The notes beneath the pieces were generated by a model. The model saw nothing but the letters and a program-made list of their open reading frames with translations. It did not search any database and was not told the DNA's origin. Position numbers and translations under genes: made by a program. Source: an uncultured Mollicutes bacterium (GTDB lineage: Bacteria > Bacillota_I > Bacilli_A > RFN20 > CAG-449). Taken from it: DNA of 6,168 nucleotides. Shown here piece after piece: positions 1 to 5,035 of the stretch (position 1 is the first letter of the stretch; each line of letters starts with the position of its first letter). The stretch is taken from assembly GCA_900551385.1 (NCBI GenBank), contig URVS01000090.1:1-6168 (forward strand), in the 5' to 3' direction.

Positions 1-391
1 CTGTAACATAAAAATGAGACCCATTCTTCTCTACAAATATTTCATTAAAGTTAAGATCATTCATTGCGTTTTCTAAACCAATTTCTGTTTCTTCTATTAA
101 TTTTTCATAAGTTAGCTTATTATGAGCTTCTAATTTTTGTTCATTAGAATATTCATTACTTGCCAAAATTTCCATTTGAGTATTTTTAACTTCTTCATGT
201 CTAAGAGTTCTATTTTCGACTAATGTTTCAAAGAACAAATTAGATGCATCTTTTATTGACACATCTTCATTACTTGATTTATCATTATCAACTGATTTTA
301 TTTCCCTATTAGCAGGAACCATTACATAATAAATAGATAAAACTAAGACTAATGAAAATAAAGATAAAAAACTTACTACTTGTTTGTTCAT
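1..391 (-). CDS. spoIIIAH: Stage III sporulation protein AH (SpoIIIAH), 5' part, runs off the left edge
   Basis: In the known family, SpoIIIAH sits in the mother-cell membrane around the forespore and forms a ring in the intermembrane space with forespore SpoIIQ, part of the channel that keeps the engulfed forespore active. I translated 130 codons from ATG at 391. A short N-terminus (MNKQ) is followed by one hydrophobic segment, about residues 5-25, ending in YYVMVP, a typical SpoIIIAH start. A polar linker follows, then a charged helical region (VENRTLRHEEVKNTQMEIL, then SNEQKLEAHNKL) that leads into the ring-building domain and resembles the Bacillus protein. The family is about 200-220 residues, so roughly 40% is missing at the left edge. 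A strong AGGAGG lies at 399-404. The gene follows efp directly, and a terminator and a possible promoter separate the two. The name rests on the N-terminal membrane segment, the linker pattern and the efp linkage. Confidence 0.85.
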   Translation of the reverse strand, partial: MNKQVVSFLSLFSLVLVLSIYYVMVPANREIKSVDNDKSSNEDVSIKDASNLFFETLVENRTLRHEEVKNTQMEILASNEYSNEQKLEAHNKLTYEKLIEETEIGLENAMNDLNFNEIFVEKNGSHFYVT

Positions 392-444
392 AAAAGATCC
401 TCCTATATAAAGTTATTACTGCATTTCTTTTTTAAGAACTACAA

Positions 445-479
445 ATAGTATAATTTATAAAAAAAATAAAATTTGTCGA
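445..479 (-). promoter_or_regulatory. Possible promoter of spoIIIAH, with a sigma-E-like -10
   Basis: On the minus strand TATACTAT (445-452) matches the sigma-E -10 consensus CATACAAT at six of eight positions. TCGACA (474-479) resembles a sigma-A -35, but it lies 21 nt from TATACT, too far for a good sigma-A promoter. The Bacillus spoIIIA operon is sigma-E controlled, so a sigma-E element would fit. The -35 half is unclear in this T-rich stretch, so the sigma assignment is inference. Confidence 0.3.
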
Positions 480-515
480 AAAAAAAGAATTGAATAAATT
501 TTTTTCAATTCTTTT
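479..515 (-). terminator. Rho-independent terminator of efp
   Basis: Read on the minus strand just after the efp stop codon, AAAAGAATTGAA and TTCAATTCTTTT form a 12-bp AT-rich stem (504-515 with 483-494) with a 9-nt loop. The run of T continues to 479. It separates efp transcription from spoIIIAH, which then needs its own promoter or readthrough. Confidence 0.75.
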
Positions 516-522
516 ATAAAAA

Positions 523-1083
523 TTAGTTTGCTCTTGAATCGTAAGTTCCATCATTAGTGAATACCCAAACAGATTCACCTTGTTCAATAAATAATGGAAC
601 ACGTACTTTTAAGCCAGTTTCTAAATATGCATCTTTCATTGCTTTATTAACTGTATCACCACGTACAGCTGGTTCACATTCAACAATCTTTAAAGCAACT
701 TTAGCAGGTAAAGAAATACCAAGAATTTCTCCTTCATAATCAAGAATTTCAACTTCTGAACCTTCTTTTAAGAAATTCATTTCCCATTTTAAACGATCTT
801 TAGAAATAGAAATTTGTTCATATGTTGTATTGTCCATGAAACAAATTGCATCACCTTCATCGTATAAATATTGCATTTTTTTCTTTTCAAGATGTAAAAT
901 TTCAACTTTATCACCACCGATAAATGACATATCAAGAACAGCACCTGTTCTTAAATTTTTTGATTTAATCTTAACTTTCATTTTAGCCATTGCTGTTTTA
1001 TTAAGATCAATATCGATACATGAATAAATTTCACCTTCCCAAGAATATGCATTTCCTGGTCTTACTTCTGTTACGTTAACCAT
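523..1083 (-). CDS. efp: Translation elongation factor P
   Basis: EF-P binds between the ribosomal P and E sites and restores peptide bond formation at polyproline stretches. The 186 residues match the family length. Domain I spans about 1-64 (NLRTG at 41-45), the first OB domain about 65-125 (MQYLY, then CFMDNTTYEQ), and the C-terminal OB domain about 129-186 (CEPAVRGDT, then ETGLKVRVPLFIEQGE, ending in SRAN). The start has a GGAGG at 1089-1093 that overlaps the TAG stop of the upstream membrane-protein gene, so the two genes are probably translationally coupled. A hairpin terminator follows. The odd point is the modification loop, NKTAMAKMK at residues 28-36. Ungapped alignment with Bacillus and E. 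coli EF-P, anchored on the NLRTG-type motif, puts Met32 at the position of the modified lysine (B. subtilis K32, E. coli K34). The usual PGKG tip is absent. Identity is near certain; how the tip works is not. Confidence 0.97.
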   Translation of the reverse strand: MVNVTEVRPGNAYSWEGEIYSCIDIDLNKTAMAKMKVKIKSKNLRTGAVLDMSFIGGDKVEILHLEKKKMQYLYDEGDAICFMDNTTYEQISISKDRLKWEMNFLKEGSEVEILDYEGEILGISLPAKVALKIVECEPAVRGDTVNKAMKDAYLETGLKVRVPLFIEQGESVWVFTNDGTYDSRAN

Positions 1084-1092
1084 AAATTCCTC

Positions 1093-1506
1093 CTAGTTAT
1101 TTCTTTTATATTTTATCAAAGTCGAATAATAAATTGAATAATAAAATGTATATGTTGTAAAAAAAATCACTAAAACCATTGATAAAATGTTATTTATTTC
1201 ATTAAATTTACTATTTTTAACAATAATTATTTCAATAAAGAAAAAAATAATACAATTAATTAAGCTTAAAATAAAATAATAAATTGGTTGATTAATTAAA
1301 TAAAATAAGCGATTAAAAACTAATAATATTATTCCTTCAAGAAATATAAATAATAAAAATAAAAAAATATAATTAATAATTAAATTATCATAAACAATGA
1401 TTTCTAAACCAAATAAATAATTTGTCGCATTAAATATATATAGAAATGCATTTAATCCAAAAAATATAAAACTACAAAATAAAATAATAGATATAATTTT
1501 TCCCAT
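1093..1506 (-). CDS. Small membrane protein of unknown function, four predicted helices
   Basis: I do not recognise this 137-residue protein. It is very rich in Ile, Phe, Leu and Tyr. I see four hydrophobic segments at about residues 4-25, 43-65, 74-96 and 106-128, with a basic C-terminus (LIKYKRNN). A single Lys-Asn turn lies near 97-104. No catalytic motif is visible. The start codon has no good Shine-Dalgarno; the nearest purine run (AAAGAG) lies at the preceding gene's stop, about 13 nt away. The preceding MBL-fold gene ends 18 nt upstream, and its own stop lies inside the efp ribosome binding site, so it is the middle gene of a likely MBL-membrane-efp transcript. It is among the most AT-rich stretches of the window, probably because of Ile/Phe/Tyr codons rather than transfer. 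An uninterrupted frame and tight packing support it being a real gene. Confidence 0.7.
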   Translation of the reverse strand: MGKIISIILFCSFIFFGLNAFLYIFNATNYLFGLEIIVYDNLIINYIFLFLLFIFLEGIILLVFNRLFYLINQPIYYFILSLINCIIFFFIEIIIVKNSKFNEINNILSMVLVIFFTTYTFYYSIYYSTLIKYKRNN

Positions 1507-1524
1507 AGATCTATTATTTACTCT

Positions 1525-2139
1525 TTATAATTTATTTATTACATAACAATCTTTAGAATAAAATGATTCATCATGGCCTGGATAAATATAATAATTTTTT
1601 TTATTAAATAATTGTTTAATTTTTAATAAACTTTCTTGCATTTGTAATGGTGAAGAAGTCCATAAATCTGTTCTTCCATGACTATAATGAAAAATTAAAT
1701 CTCCTACAAATATTATTTCATCAAAAATAACAATTAATGAATCTGATGAATGACCTGGTGTATATATAATATCAAAATTAAATATACCTATTTTATTTTT
1801 ACCTTCTAAGATATTATTAACTTCACCATTATAAGTAACAATATTATGTAACATATAATATGAAGCATTTAATTTACCATCATGTAAAAAATCGTCTTTA
1901 TTCATATAAGAATAAAGTTTTACATTATTAAATTCTTGTTTTAAGTCAGTTAAACCTGCAATATGATCAAAATGTTTATGAGTAATAATTACTCCATCAA
2001 AATATTTAAATTTATGAATTTCATTTTTCATTTCATTAGAAAAATAACCACAATCAATTAATAAACAATGATCATTTTCATAAATTAAATAAGAATTACA
2101 GGCAAATATTGGAAATTTGTTAAATATTTTAATATTCAT
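1525..2139 (-). CDS. MBL-fold metallo-hydrolase, glyoxalase II-like
   Basis: This 204-residue protein is a single compact metallo-beta-lactamase-fold domain, probably cytoplasmic. The metal ligands are visible: THKHFDH at 53-59 (HxHxDH), TPGHSSDS with His130, VGDLIF with Asp147, and YPGHDE with His189. HGRTDL at 154-159 resembles the GRTDL motif of small glyoxalase II-like hydrolases. The N-terminus (FACNSYLI, then LLIDCG) is the usual opening beta strand pair, so the start is unlikely to lie further in. Members hydrolyse thioesters or related substrates such as S-lactoylglutathione, using two metal ions. The C-terminal substrate domain of classical glyoxalase II is absent, so the substrate cannot be named. 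The ATG has no visible Shine-Dalgarno and lies about 10 nt beyond the T-run of the rpmG terminator, so expression may come from readthrough or a leaderless mRNA. Confidence 0.88.
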   Translation of the reverse strand: MNIKIFNKFPIFACNSYLIYENDHCLLIDCGYFSNEMKNEIHKFKYFDGVIITHKHFDHIAGLTDLKQEFNNVKLYSYMNKDDFLHDGKLNASYYMLHNIVTYNGEVNNILEGKNKIGIFNFDIIYTPGHSSDSLIVIFDEIIFVGDLIFHYSHGRTDLWTSSPLQMQESLLKIKQLFNKKNYYIYPGHDESFYSKDCYVINKL

Positions 2140-2149
2140 ATTATTTATA

Positions 2150-2172
2150 TAAAAAAAAGAGCCTTAGCTCTA
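2150..2172 (-). terminator. Rho-independent terminator overlapping the rpmG stop codon
   Basis: On the minus strand AGAGC-TAAG-GCTCT (2171-2158) makes a 5-bp stem with a 4-nt loop, followed by eight T (2150-2157). The TAG stop of rpmG contributes bases to the stem, so translating ribosomes would reach the hairpin before it can fold fully. The short stem suggests incomplete termination, which could let transcription continue into the MBL gene. Confidence 0.7.
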
Positions 2173-2322
2173 TTTCTTTTCCTTATGGTTAGTCATTTTA
2201 TTGCAGTGTGGGCAATATTTTTTAATTTCTAATCTATCAGGATGTGCTCTTTTGTTTTTAGTTGTTATGTAGTTTTGATTTCCACATTCTGAGCATTGCA
2301 TGATAATGTTGTCACGAGCCAT
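2170..2322 (-). CDS. rpmG: 50S ribosomal protein L33, zinc-ribbon form
   Basis: This 50-residue basic protein starts [10 protein letters not shown] and ends in HKEKK. It is a component of the large ribosomal subunit near the E site. Two CxxC pairs, CSEC at residues 10-13 and CPHC at 37-40, make it the zinc-binding (C+) type. The central [18 protein letters not shown] is the L33 signature (normally TxKNKrxxpdRLElkKYCP). The start is fixed by GGAGGTG at 2328-2334, five bases from the ATG. It stands alone here rather than beside secE-nusG, where one L33 copy often lies, so a second copy elsewhere is possible. No obvious Zur box is seen upstream. Confidence 0.96.
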   Translation of the reverse strand: MARDNIIMQCSECGNQNYITTKNKRAHPDRLEIKKYCPHCNKMTNHKEKK

Positions 2323-2349
2323 TTGGACACCTCCAATTTCAACATTGTA

Positions 2350-2358
2350 ATTTTAGCA
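2350..2358 (-). promoter_or_regulatory. Extended -10 promoter of rpmG
   Basis: On the minus strand TGCTAAAAT forms an extended -10 (TGnTAAAAT) about 28 nt upstream of the rpmG start. The -35 region is weak (TAGATT at an 18-nt spacing), which the TG motif can offset. A second perfect TATAAT on the same strand lies at 2412-2417 and could be an upstream tandem promoter with a leader of about 80 nt. The rest of 2335-2452 shows no ORF and only AT-rich sequence. Confidence 0.5.
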
Positions 2359-2411
2359 TAGACAATTTATAAAATCTATAACAATTTTTAATTATTTATG
2401 CATTTATTGCT

Positions 2412-2417
2412 ATTATA
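2412..2417 (-). promoter_or_regulatory. Possible second -10 (TATAAT) upstream of rpmG
   Basis: Minus-strand TATAAT is a perfect sigma-A -10 match. The best -35 candidate, TTGTAT, is 20 nt upstream, longer than ideal. It lies just past the end of the HMA gene, and I see no strong terminator there (only a 5-bp AATTA/TAATT stem before a T-run). Transcripts from the upstream pair may therefore also enter rpmG. Confidence 0.3.
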
Positions 2418-2452
2418 GACCATATAAATAGAAAAAAATACAATTATTTTAA

Positions 2453-2698
2453 TTATTTAATGATTTTATAACCATAAGACATTAATTTTTCTTCGATTTC
2501 TTGAAGATTTAATTCTTCTTTTGATAAAATTTTTACTTCTCCAGTTCTATGTGATGAACTAACTTTTTTGACTTTAAAATTTCTTCTAATAATATCATTA
2601 ACGTGTGATTCACATTCGCCACATTTCATACCATCAATTTTAAAAACAATTTGTTTTAAATCTTCATCTTTTTTAAATAAATTACTAAATAAGCTCAT
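2453..2698 (-). CDS. Heavy-metal-associated (HMA) domain protein, CopZ-like
   Basis: This small cytoplasmic protein has one HMA ferredoxin-like fold. The metal loop GMKCGEC (residues 23-29, Cys26 and Cys29) is the GMxCxxC motif that binds Cu(I) or a similar soft metal in CopZ chaperones and P-type ATPases. The N-terminus (MSLFSNLFKK) adds about 15 residues before the first strand, and the C-terminus ends in the usual YGYKIIK. I start it at ATG 2698 (81 residues) rather than 2710, because GGAGG at 2704-2708 is correctly spaced for the later ATG and would lie inside the coding region of the earlier one. The upstream oxidoreductase stop codon (2700-2702) falls in this spacer, so the pair is translationally coupled. 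No P-type ATPase or CopY-type TACAnnTGTA operator is present, so a copper-export role is not shown. Confidence 0.88.
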   Translation of the reverse strand: MSLFSNLFKKDEDLKQIVFKIDGMKCGECESHVNDIIRRNFKVKKVSSSHRTGEVKILSKEELNLQEIEEKLMSYGYKIIK

Positions 2699-2699
2699 A

Positions 2700-3611
2700 T
2701 TAACCTCCATAATTCATTAAATATTTTTCTAAATAATCATAATTAGGTGTTTTTACATCACATTTTTGTTTTAATCGATCAAAAGCACAAGCTAATTCTT
2801 TCATTTCATTAGTAGCAGATAATGCGTGATCAACTAAAGCAATTTTACCAATAAATGTTTTATACATCAATTTAATATAAGATAAACATTTCTTTTTATT
2901 ATGAACAAATTCTTCATCACCATCAGGTAATATTTTATATCCATTAGCTTTTAAAACATCAAAAGTTTCAATAAAAGCATTAAGTAAATGATCAATATAT
3001 TCTTTATCTTTTAATAATAGTTTTAATTTTCCATTATTAATATAACAAGAAAACGCTAGAGGTAAGATAAATGCAACATGTGATTTTAACCAATCATCAA
3101 TGTTATCTTCTTTTAATACTTTAATTTTTGTATTATCAAAAACATTATCTATTAAAAATTCATTATTTTTATAAGGACCAATAGTCATTTTTTTCATATT
3201 AATAGAAACAATCTTATTATTTTCTTTTCTACCTGCTGTATAATAAAAACCAAACATTAAATTTTTATTTATAAATAAAGATTGATATTTCTCTATCTCA
3301 AAATTATTACCTACTAAAACAATATTTTTACTATTATTGTTATTTAATATATCAACTATTTTTCCTATTTGAGAAAATTGTAAACAAACAAAAATAATAT
3401 CATAATGATCATGACTAGTTAAACAATTAATTGTTTTAATATGATATCTTTTCTTAAAATGAAAAATTTCATTTTCAAAAATAATACCATTTTCTTTATA
3501 TTCTAAATATTTGTTTCCACGTGCTAAAATAGTTACATCTTTTACACTTTTATAAAATATTTTTGCAAGATTACAACCAATTACTCCTGCTCCATAAACT
3601 AAAATTTTCAT
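2700..3611 (-). CDS. Ketopantoate reductase family (ApbA/PanE-like) NAD(P)-dependent oxidoreductase
   Basis: This 303-residue cytoplasmic enzyme has the size and two-domain layout of the PanE family. The N-terminal Rossmann domain opens MKILVYGAGVIG with GxGxxG at 7-12. VCLQFSQ lies near 75-81, and VLVGNNFE near 98-104 stands where the family has its QNG motif. The helical C-terminal domain begins around 170. DDWLKSHVA puts Lys176 at the catalytic lysine position, and Glu269 in TNEMKEL matches the conserved substrate-site glutamate. Two positions differ: the Asn four residues after the lysine is Ala180, and the Ser-Ser-Met motif before the glutamate is not recognisable. The substrate is therefore probably a different 2-oxo acid, and I do not name it panE. 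The start has AGAGGT spaced 4-5 nt away. It is first in a two-gene operon with the HMA protein and lies behind a palindromic operator. Confidence 0.85.
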   Translation of the reverse strand: MKILVYGAGVIGCNLAKIFYKSVKDVTILARGNKYLEYKENGIIFENEIFHFKKRYHIKTINCLTSHDHYDIIFVCLQFSQIGKIVDILNNNNSKNIVLVGNNFEIEKYQSLFINKNLMFGFYYTAGRKENNKIVSINMKKMTIGPYKNNEFLIDNVFDNTKIKVLKEDNIDDWLKSHVAFILPLAFSCYINNGKLKLLLKDKEYIDHLLNAFIETFDVLKANGYKILPDGDEEFVHNKKKCLSYIKLMYKTFIGKIALVDHALSATNEMKELACAFDRLKQKCDVKTPNYDYLEKYLMNYGG

Positions 3612-3619
3612 ATAACCTC

Positions 3620-3641
3620 TTAGTTAGATATCACTAACTAA
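3620..3641. promoter_or_regulatory. Perfect 22-bp interrupted palindrome, probable repressor operator
   Basis: TTAGTTAG, six bases, then CTAACTAA: two perfect 8-bp inverted arms. It lies between the predicted promoter and the ribosome binding site of the oxidoreductase gene and overlaps the expected transcription start (about 3638). Length and symmetry suit a dimeric repressor such as a TetR-family protein, but no regulator gene is present here. In RNA the arms could also fold into a hairpin just 5' of the Shine-Dalgarno. The regulator identity is unknown. Confidence 0.65.
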
Positions 3642-3645
3642 ATTA

Positions 3646-3674
3646 ATAATAATCTTATTTATAATTTTTTTAAA
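3646..3674 (-). promoter_or_regulatory. Predicted promoter of the oxidoreductase-HMA operon
   Basis: On the minus strand TTTAAA (3669-3674) and TATTAT (3646-3651) are separated by exactly 17 nt, a moderate sigma-A-type promoter. Its start point would fall inside the adjacent palindrome. The region is so AT-rich that hexamer matches are weak evidence. The operator position is the best support. Confidence 0.4.
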
Positions 3675-3705
3675 GATTAATTATATATTTTTTTATTTTT
3701 CTAGC

Positions 3706-3711
3706 TATAAT
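3706..3711 (+). promoter_or_regulatory. Predicted -10 of the ispG promoter
   Basis: A perfect TATAAT lies 40 nt upstream of the ispG ATG in the divergent intergenic region. No good -35 is seen (TTATAT at 3681-3686 is 19 nt away). Being about 65 bp from the palindrome, it is probably not directly blocked by a repressor bound there. Confidence 0.4.
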
Positions 3712-3750
3712 TTAGATTTAAATTATTGTATTATTATTTTGGTGATAAAT

Positions 3751-4742
3751 ATGGATAGATTACATACAAGAAGTTTTAAAATAGGAAATGTACAAATTGG
3801 AGGTCAAAATAAAGTTTTGATTCAATCAATGTGTAATATTAAAACATCAAAATATAACGAAGTAATAAATCAAATGCTGACGCGATAAAATATATTAAAC
3901 CAAATATTCATATACCTTTAGTTGGTGATATTCATTTTGATTATAGATTAGCGCTTCTAGCAATGGATAATGGAATTGATAAAATTAGAATTAACCCTGG
4001 CAATATCGGTGGTGAAGAAAATGTTAAAAAAGTTATTAATAAAGCAAAAGAAAAACATGTTGCAATAAGAATTGGTGTTAATTCAGGTTCTTTAGATGAA
4101 GAAACTTTAAAATTAAATGATGATAAAGTTACTGCAAAAGGCATGGTTGATTTAGCTGAAAAATATATTAAATATTTTGAAAAAGAAAATTTTTATAATA
4201 TTGTAATTTCTTTAAAAGCATCTTCTGTTTTAACATCTATTGAAGCGTATAAAGAAGCTAGTAAAAGATTTAATTATCCTCTTCATTTAGGTATAACTGA
4301 AGCAGGTGGTAAAGATATTGGTTTAATTAGATCAAGTGCTGGTTTAGCACCTTTACTTCTTGAAGGTATTGGAGATACAATTAGAATATCTTTATCTTGC
4401 GAACCAAAAGAAGAAATAATTGCTGCTAAAAGATTATTACATGATTTAGGATTATATCCAAATTACCCTACTTTAATATCTTGTCCAACTTGTGGAAGAA
4501 CTCAAGTAGATATCTTTACTTTATCAAATAAAATTGCTAATTATTTAGAAACTGTTAATAAAAATATTACTGTTGCAGTCATGGGATGTATTGTTAATGG
4601 TCCAGGTGAAGGTAAGCATGCTGATATTGGTTTAGCTGGTGGAAAAGAAACATTTGTTTTATTCAAAAAAGGTCAAATTGTAAAAAAAATAAATGAAAAT
4701 GAAGCATTTGATGTTTTAAAAGAAGAAATTGATAAATTTTAG
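3751..4742 (+). pseudogene. ispG: IspG (4-hydroxy-3-methylbut-2-enyl diphosphate synthase), internal out-of-frame deletion
   Basis: IspG is the [4Fe-4S] enzyme that converts methylerythritol cyclodiphosphate to HMBPP in the MEP isoprenoid pathway. The ATG at 3751 has GGTGA about five bases upstream and opens with MDRLHTRSFKIGNVQIGG, then IQSMCN, a normal IspG start. After NEVINQ (ending 3873) the frame reaches TAA at 3886-3888. IspG sequence resumes from 3876 in another frame (ADAIKYIK, then DIHFDYRLAL, KIRINPGN), and runs without a break to TAG at 4740-4742. The cluster cysteines are present in SCPTCGR and MGCIVNGPGE. Compared with ordinary IspG about 21 residues are missing (the IKALEEAGCDIVRV-type strand and loop), a loss of roughly 61 nt. 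The first in-frame ATG after the break (3963) has no Shine-Dalgarno and would lack much of the TIM barrel. As written the gene cannot make the enzyme; real decay and an assembly error are both possible. Confidence 0.9.
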
Positions 4743-4751
4743 TCTTTTTTT
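4718..4751 (+). terminator. Possible weak terminator at the end of ispG
   Basis: AAAAGA (4718-4723) can pair with TCTTTT (4743-4748), and inside it AAATT (4726-4730) with AATTT (4735-4739), giving a bulged AT-only hairpin followed by T to 4751. It overlaps the ispG stop codon. The stem contains only one G-C pair, so termination would be inefficient. Confidence 0.3.
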
Positions 4752-4777
4752 AATTAACATGAATATATTTATAATAT

Positions 4778-5035
4778 ATGATAATGAATAATTTTATTGT
4801 TTCTTATATTAATAAATTAAATGAAGATTCTGCTAAAATTTTTGCTTTAAAATTTGGAATTATTTTTTCTGATAATGAAATTAAAATAATTCTCCCTTAT
4901 TTAAAAAATAATTCTTCATATTTACTTTCTTTAGATGATATTTATAAAAAAATTCACACTGATTTAGATACAAAAATCGGTGTGAATTCAGTTAATAAAT
5001 TATGTTTATTATTTAATAAGCTAGGATATAATTAA
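4778..5035 (+). CDS. Small DUF2624 (YqfT-like) protein of unknown function
   Basis: The 85-residue helical protein has the pattern I associate with DUF2624/Bacillus YqfT: an N-terminal NNFIVSYINKLNEDSAKIFA, then KFGIIFSDNEIKIILPYLK, and a C-terminal amphipathic helix (SVNKLCLLFNKLGYN). No signal peptide, membrane segment or catalytic motif is visible. In Bacillus, yqfT lies in the same neighbourhood as ispG and cshB, the two genes flanking it here, and this supports the assignment. No Shine-Dalgarno precedes the ATG at 4778 or the in-frame ATG at 4784. A TATAAT at 4770-4775 would place transcription start near 4782-4784, so translation from 4784 on a leaderless mRNA is possible. The stop overlaps the stop of the convergent helicase gene. 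Family membership is recalled from pattern, not searched. Confidence 0.65.
   Translation: MIMNNFIVSYINKLNEDSAKIFALKFGIIFSDNEIKIILPYLKNNSSYLLSLDDIYKKIHTDLDTKIGVNSVNKLCLLFNKLGYN
4951..4988 (+). repeat. 15-bp inverted repeat (hairpin) inside the DUF2624-like gene
   Basis: The left arm 4951-4965 (AATTCACACTGATTT) pairs with the right arm 4974-4988 (AAATCGGTGTGAATT) over 15 positions, around an 8-nt loop. The only non-Watson-Crick pair is a T-G at 4960/4979. That wobble is tolerated in plus-strand RNA but becomes a C-A mismatch in minus-strand RNA, so the fold favours the sense mRNA. No T-run follows, so it is not a standard terminator. Confidence 0.7.

Noticed and set aside
557..739. Plus-strand open frame of 60 codons opposite efp
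   Set aside because: It is the complement of a highly conserved efp frame and has no ribosome binding site.
830..1027. Plus-strand open frame of 65 codons opposite efp
   Set aside because: It is a shadow of efp with no Shine-Dalgarno and no recognisable protein features.
2335..2452. Possible riboswitch or L33 leader in the rpmG upstream region
   Set aside because: Only weak AT pairings are visible, with no conserved leader motif or competing terminator before the gene.
2453..2710. Longer HMA protein starting at ATG 2710
   Set aside because: The GGAGG would lie inside its coding sequence and no other site precedes that ATG; ATG 2698 is correctly spaced.
3876..3888. Programmed ribosomal frameshift joining the two ispG frames
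   Set aside because: About 21 conserved residues are missing, which a frameshift cannot restore, and no slippery heptamer is seen at the junction.
3941..4144. Minus-strand open frame of 67 codons opposite ispG
   Set aside because: The other strand is unmistakable IspG sequence (KIRINPGN and flanks), and the frame is a by-product of its codon use.
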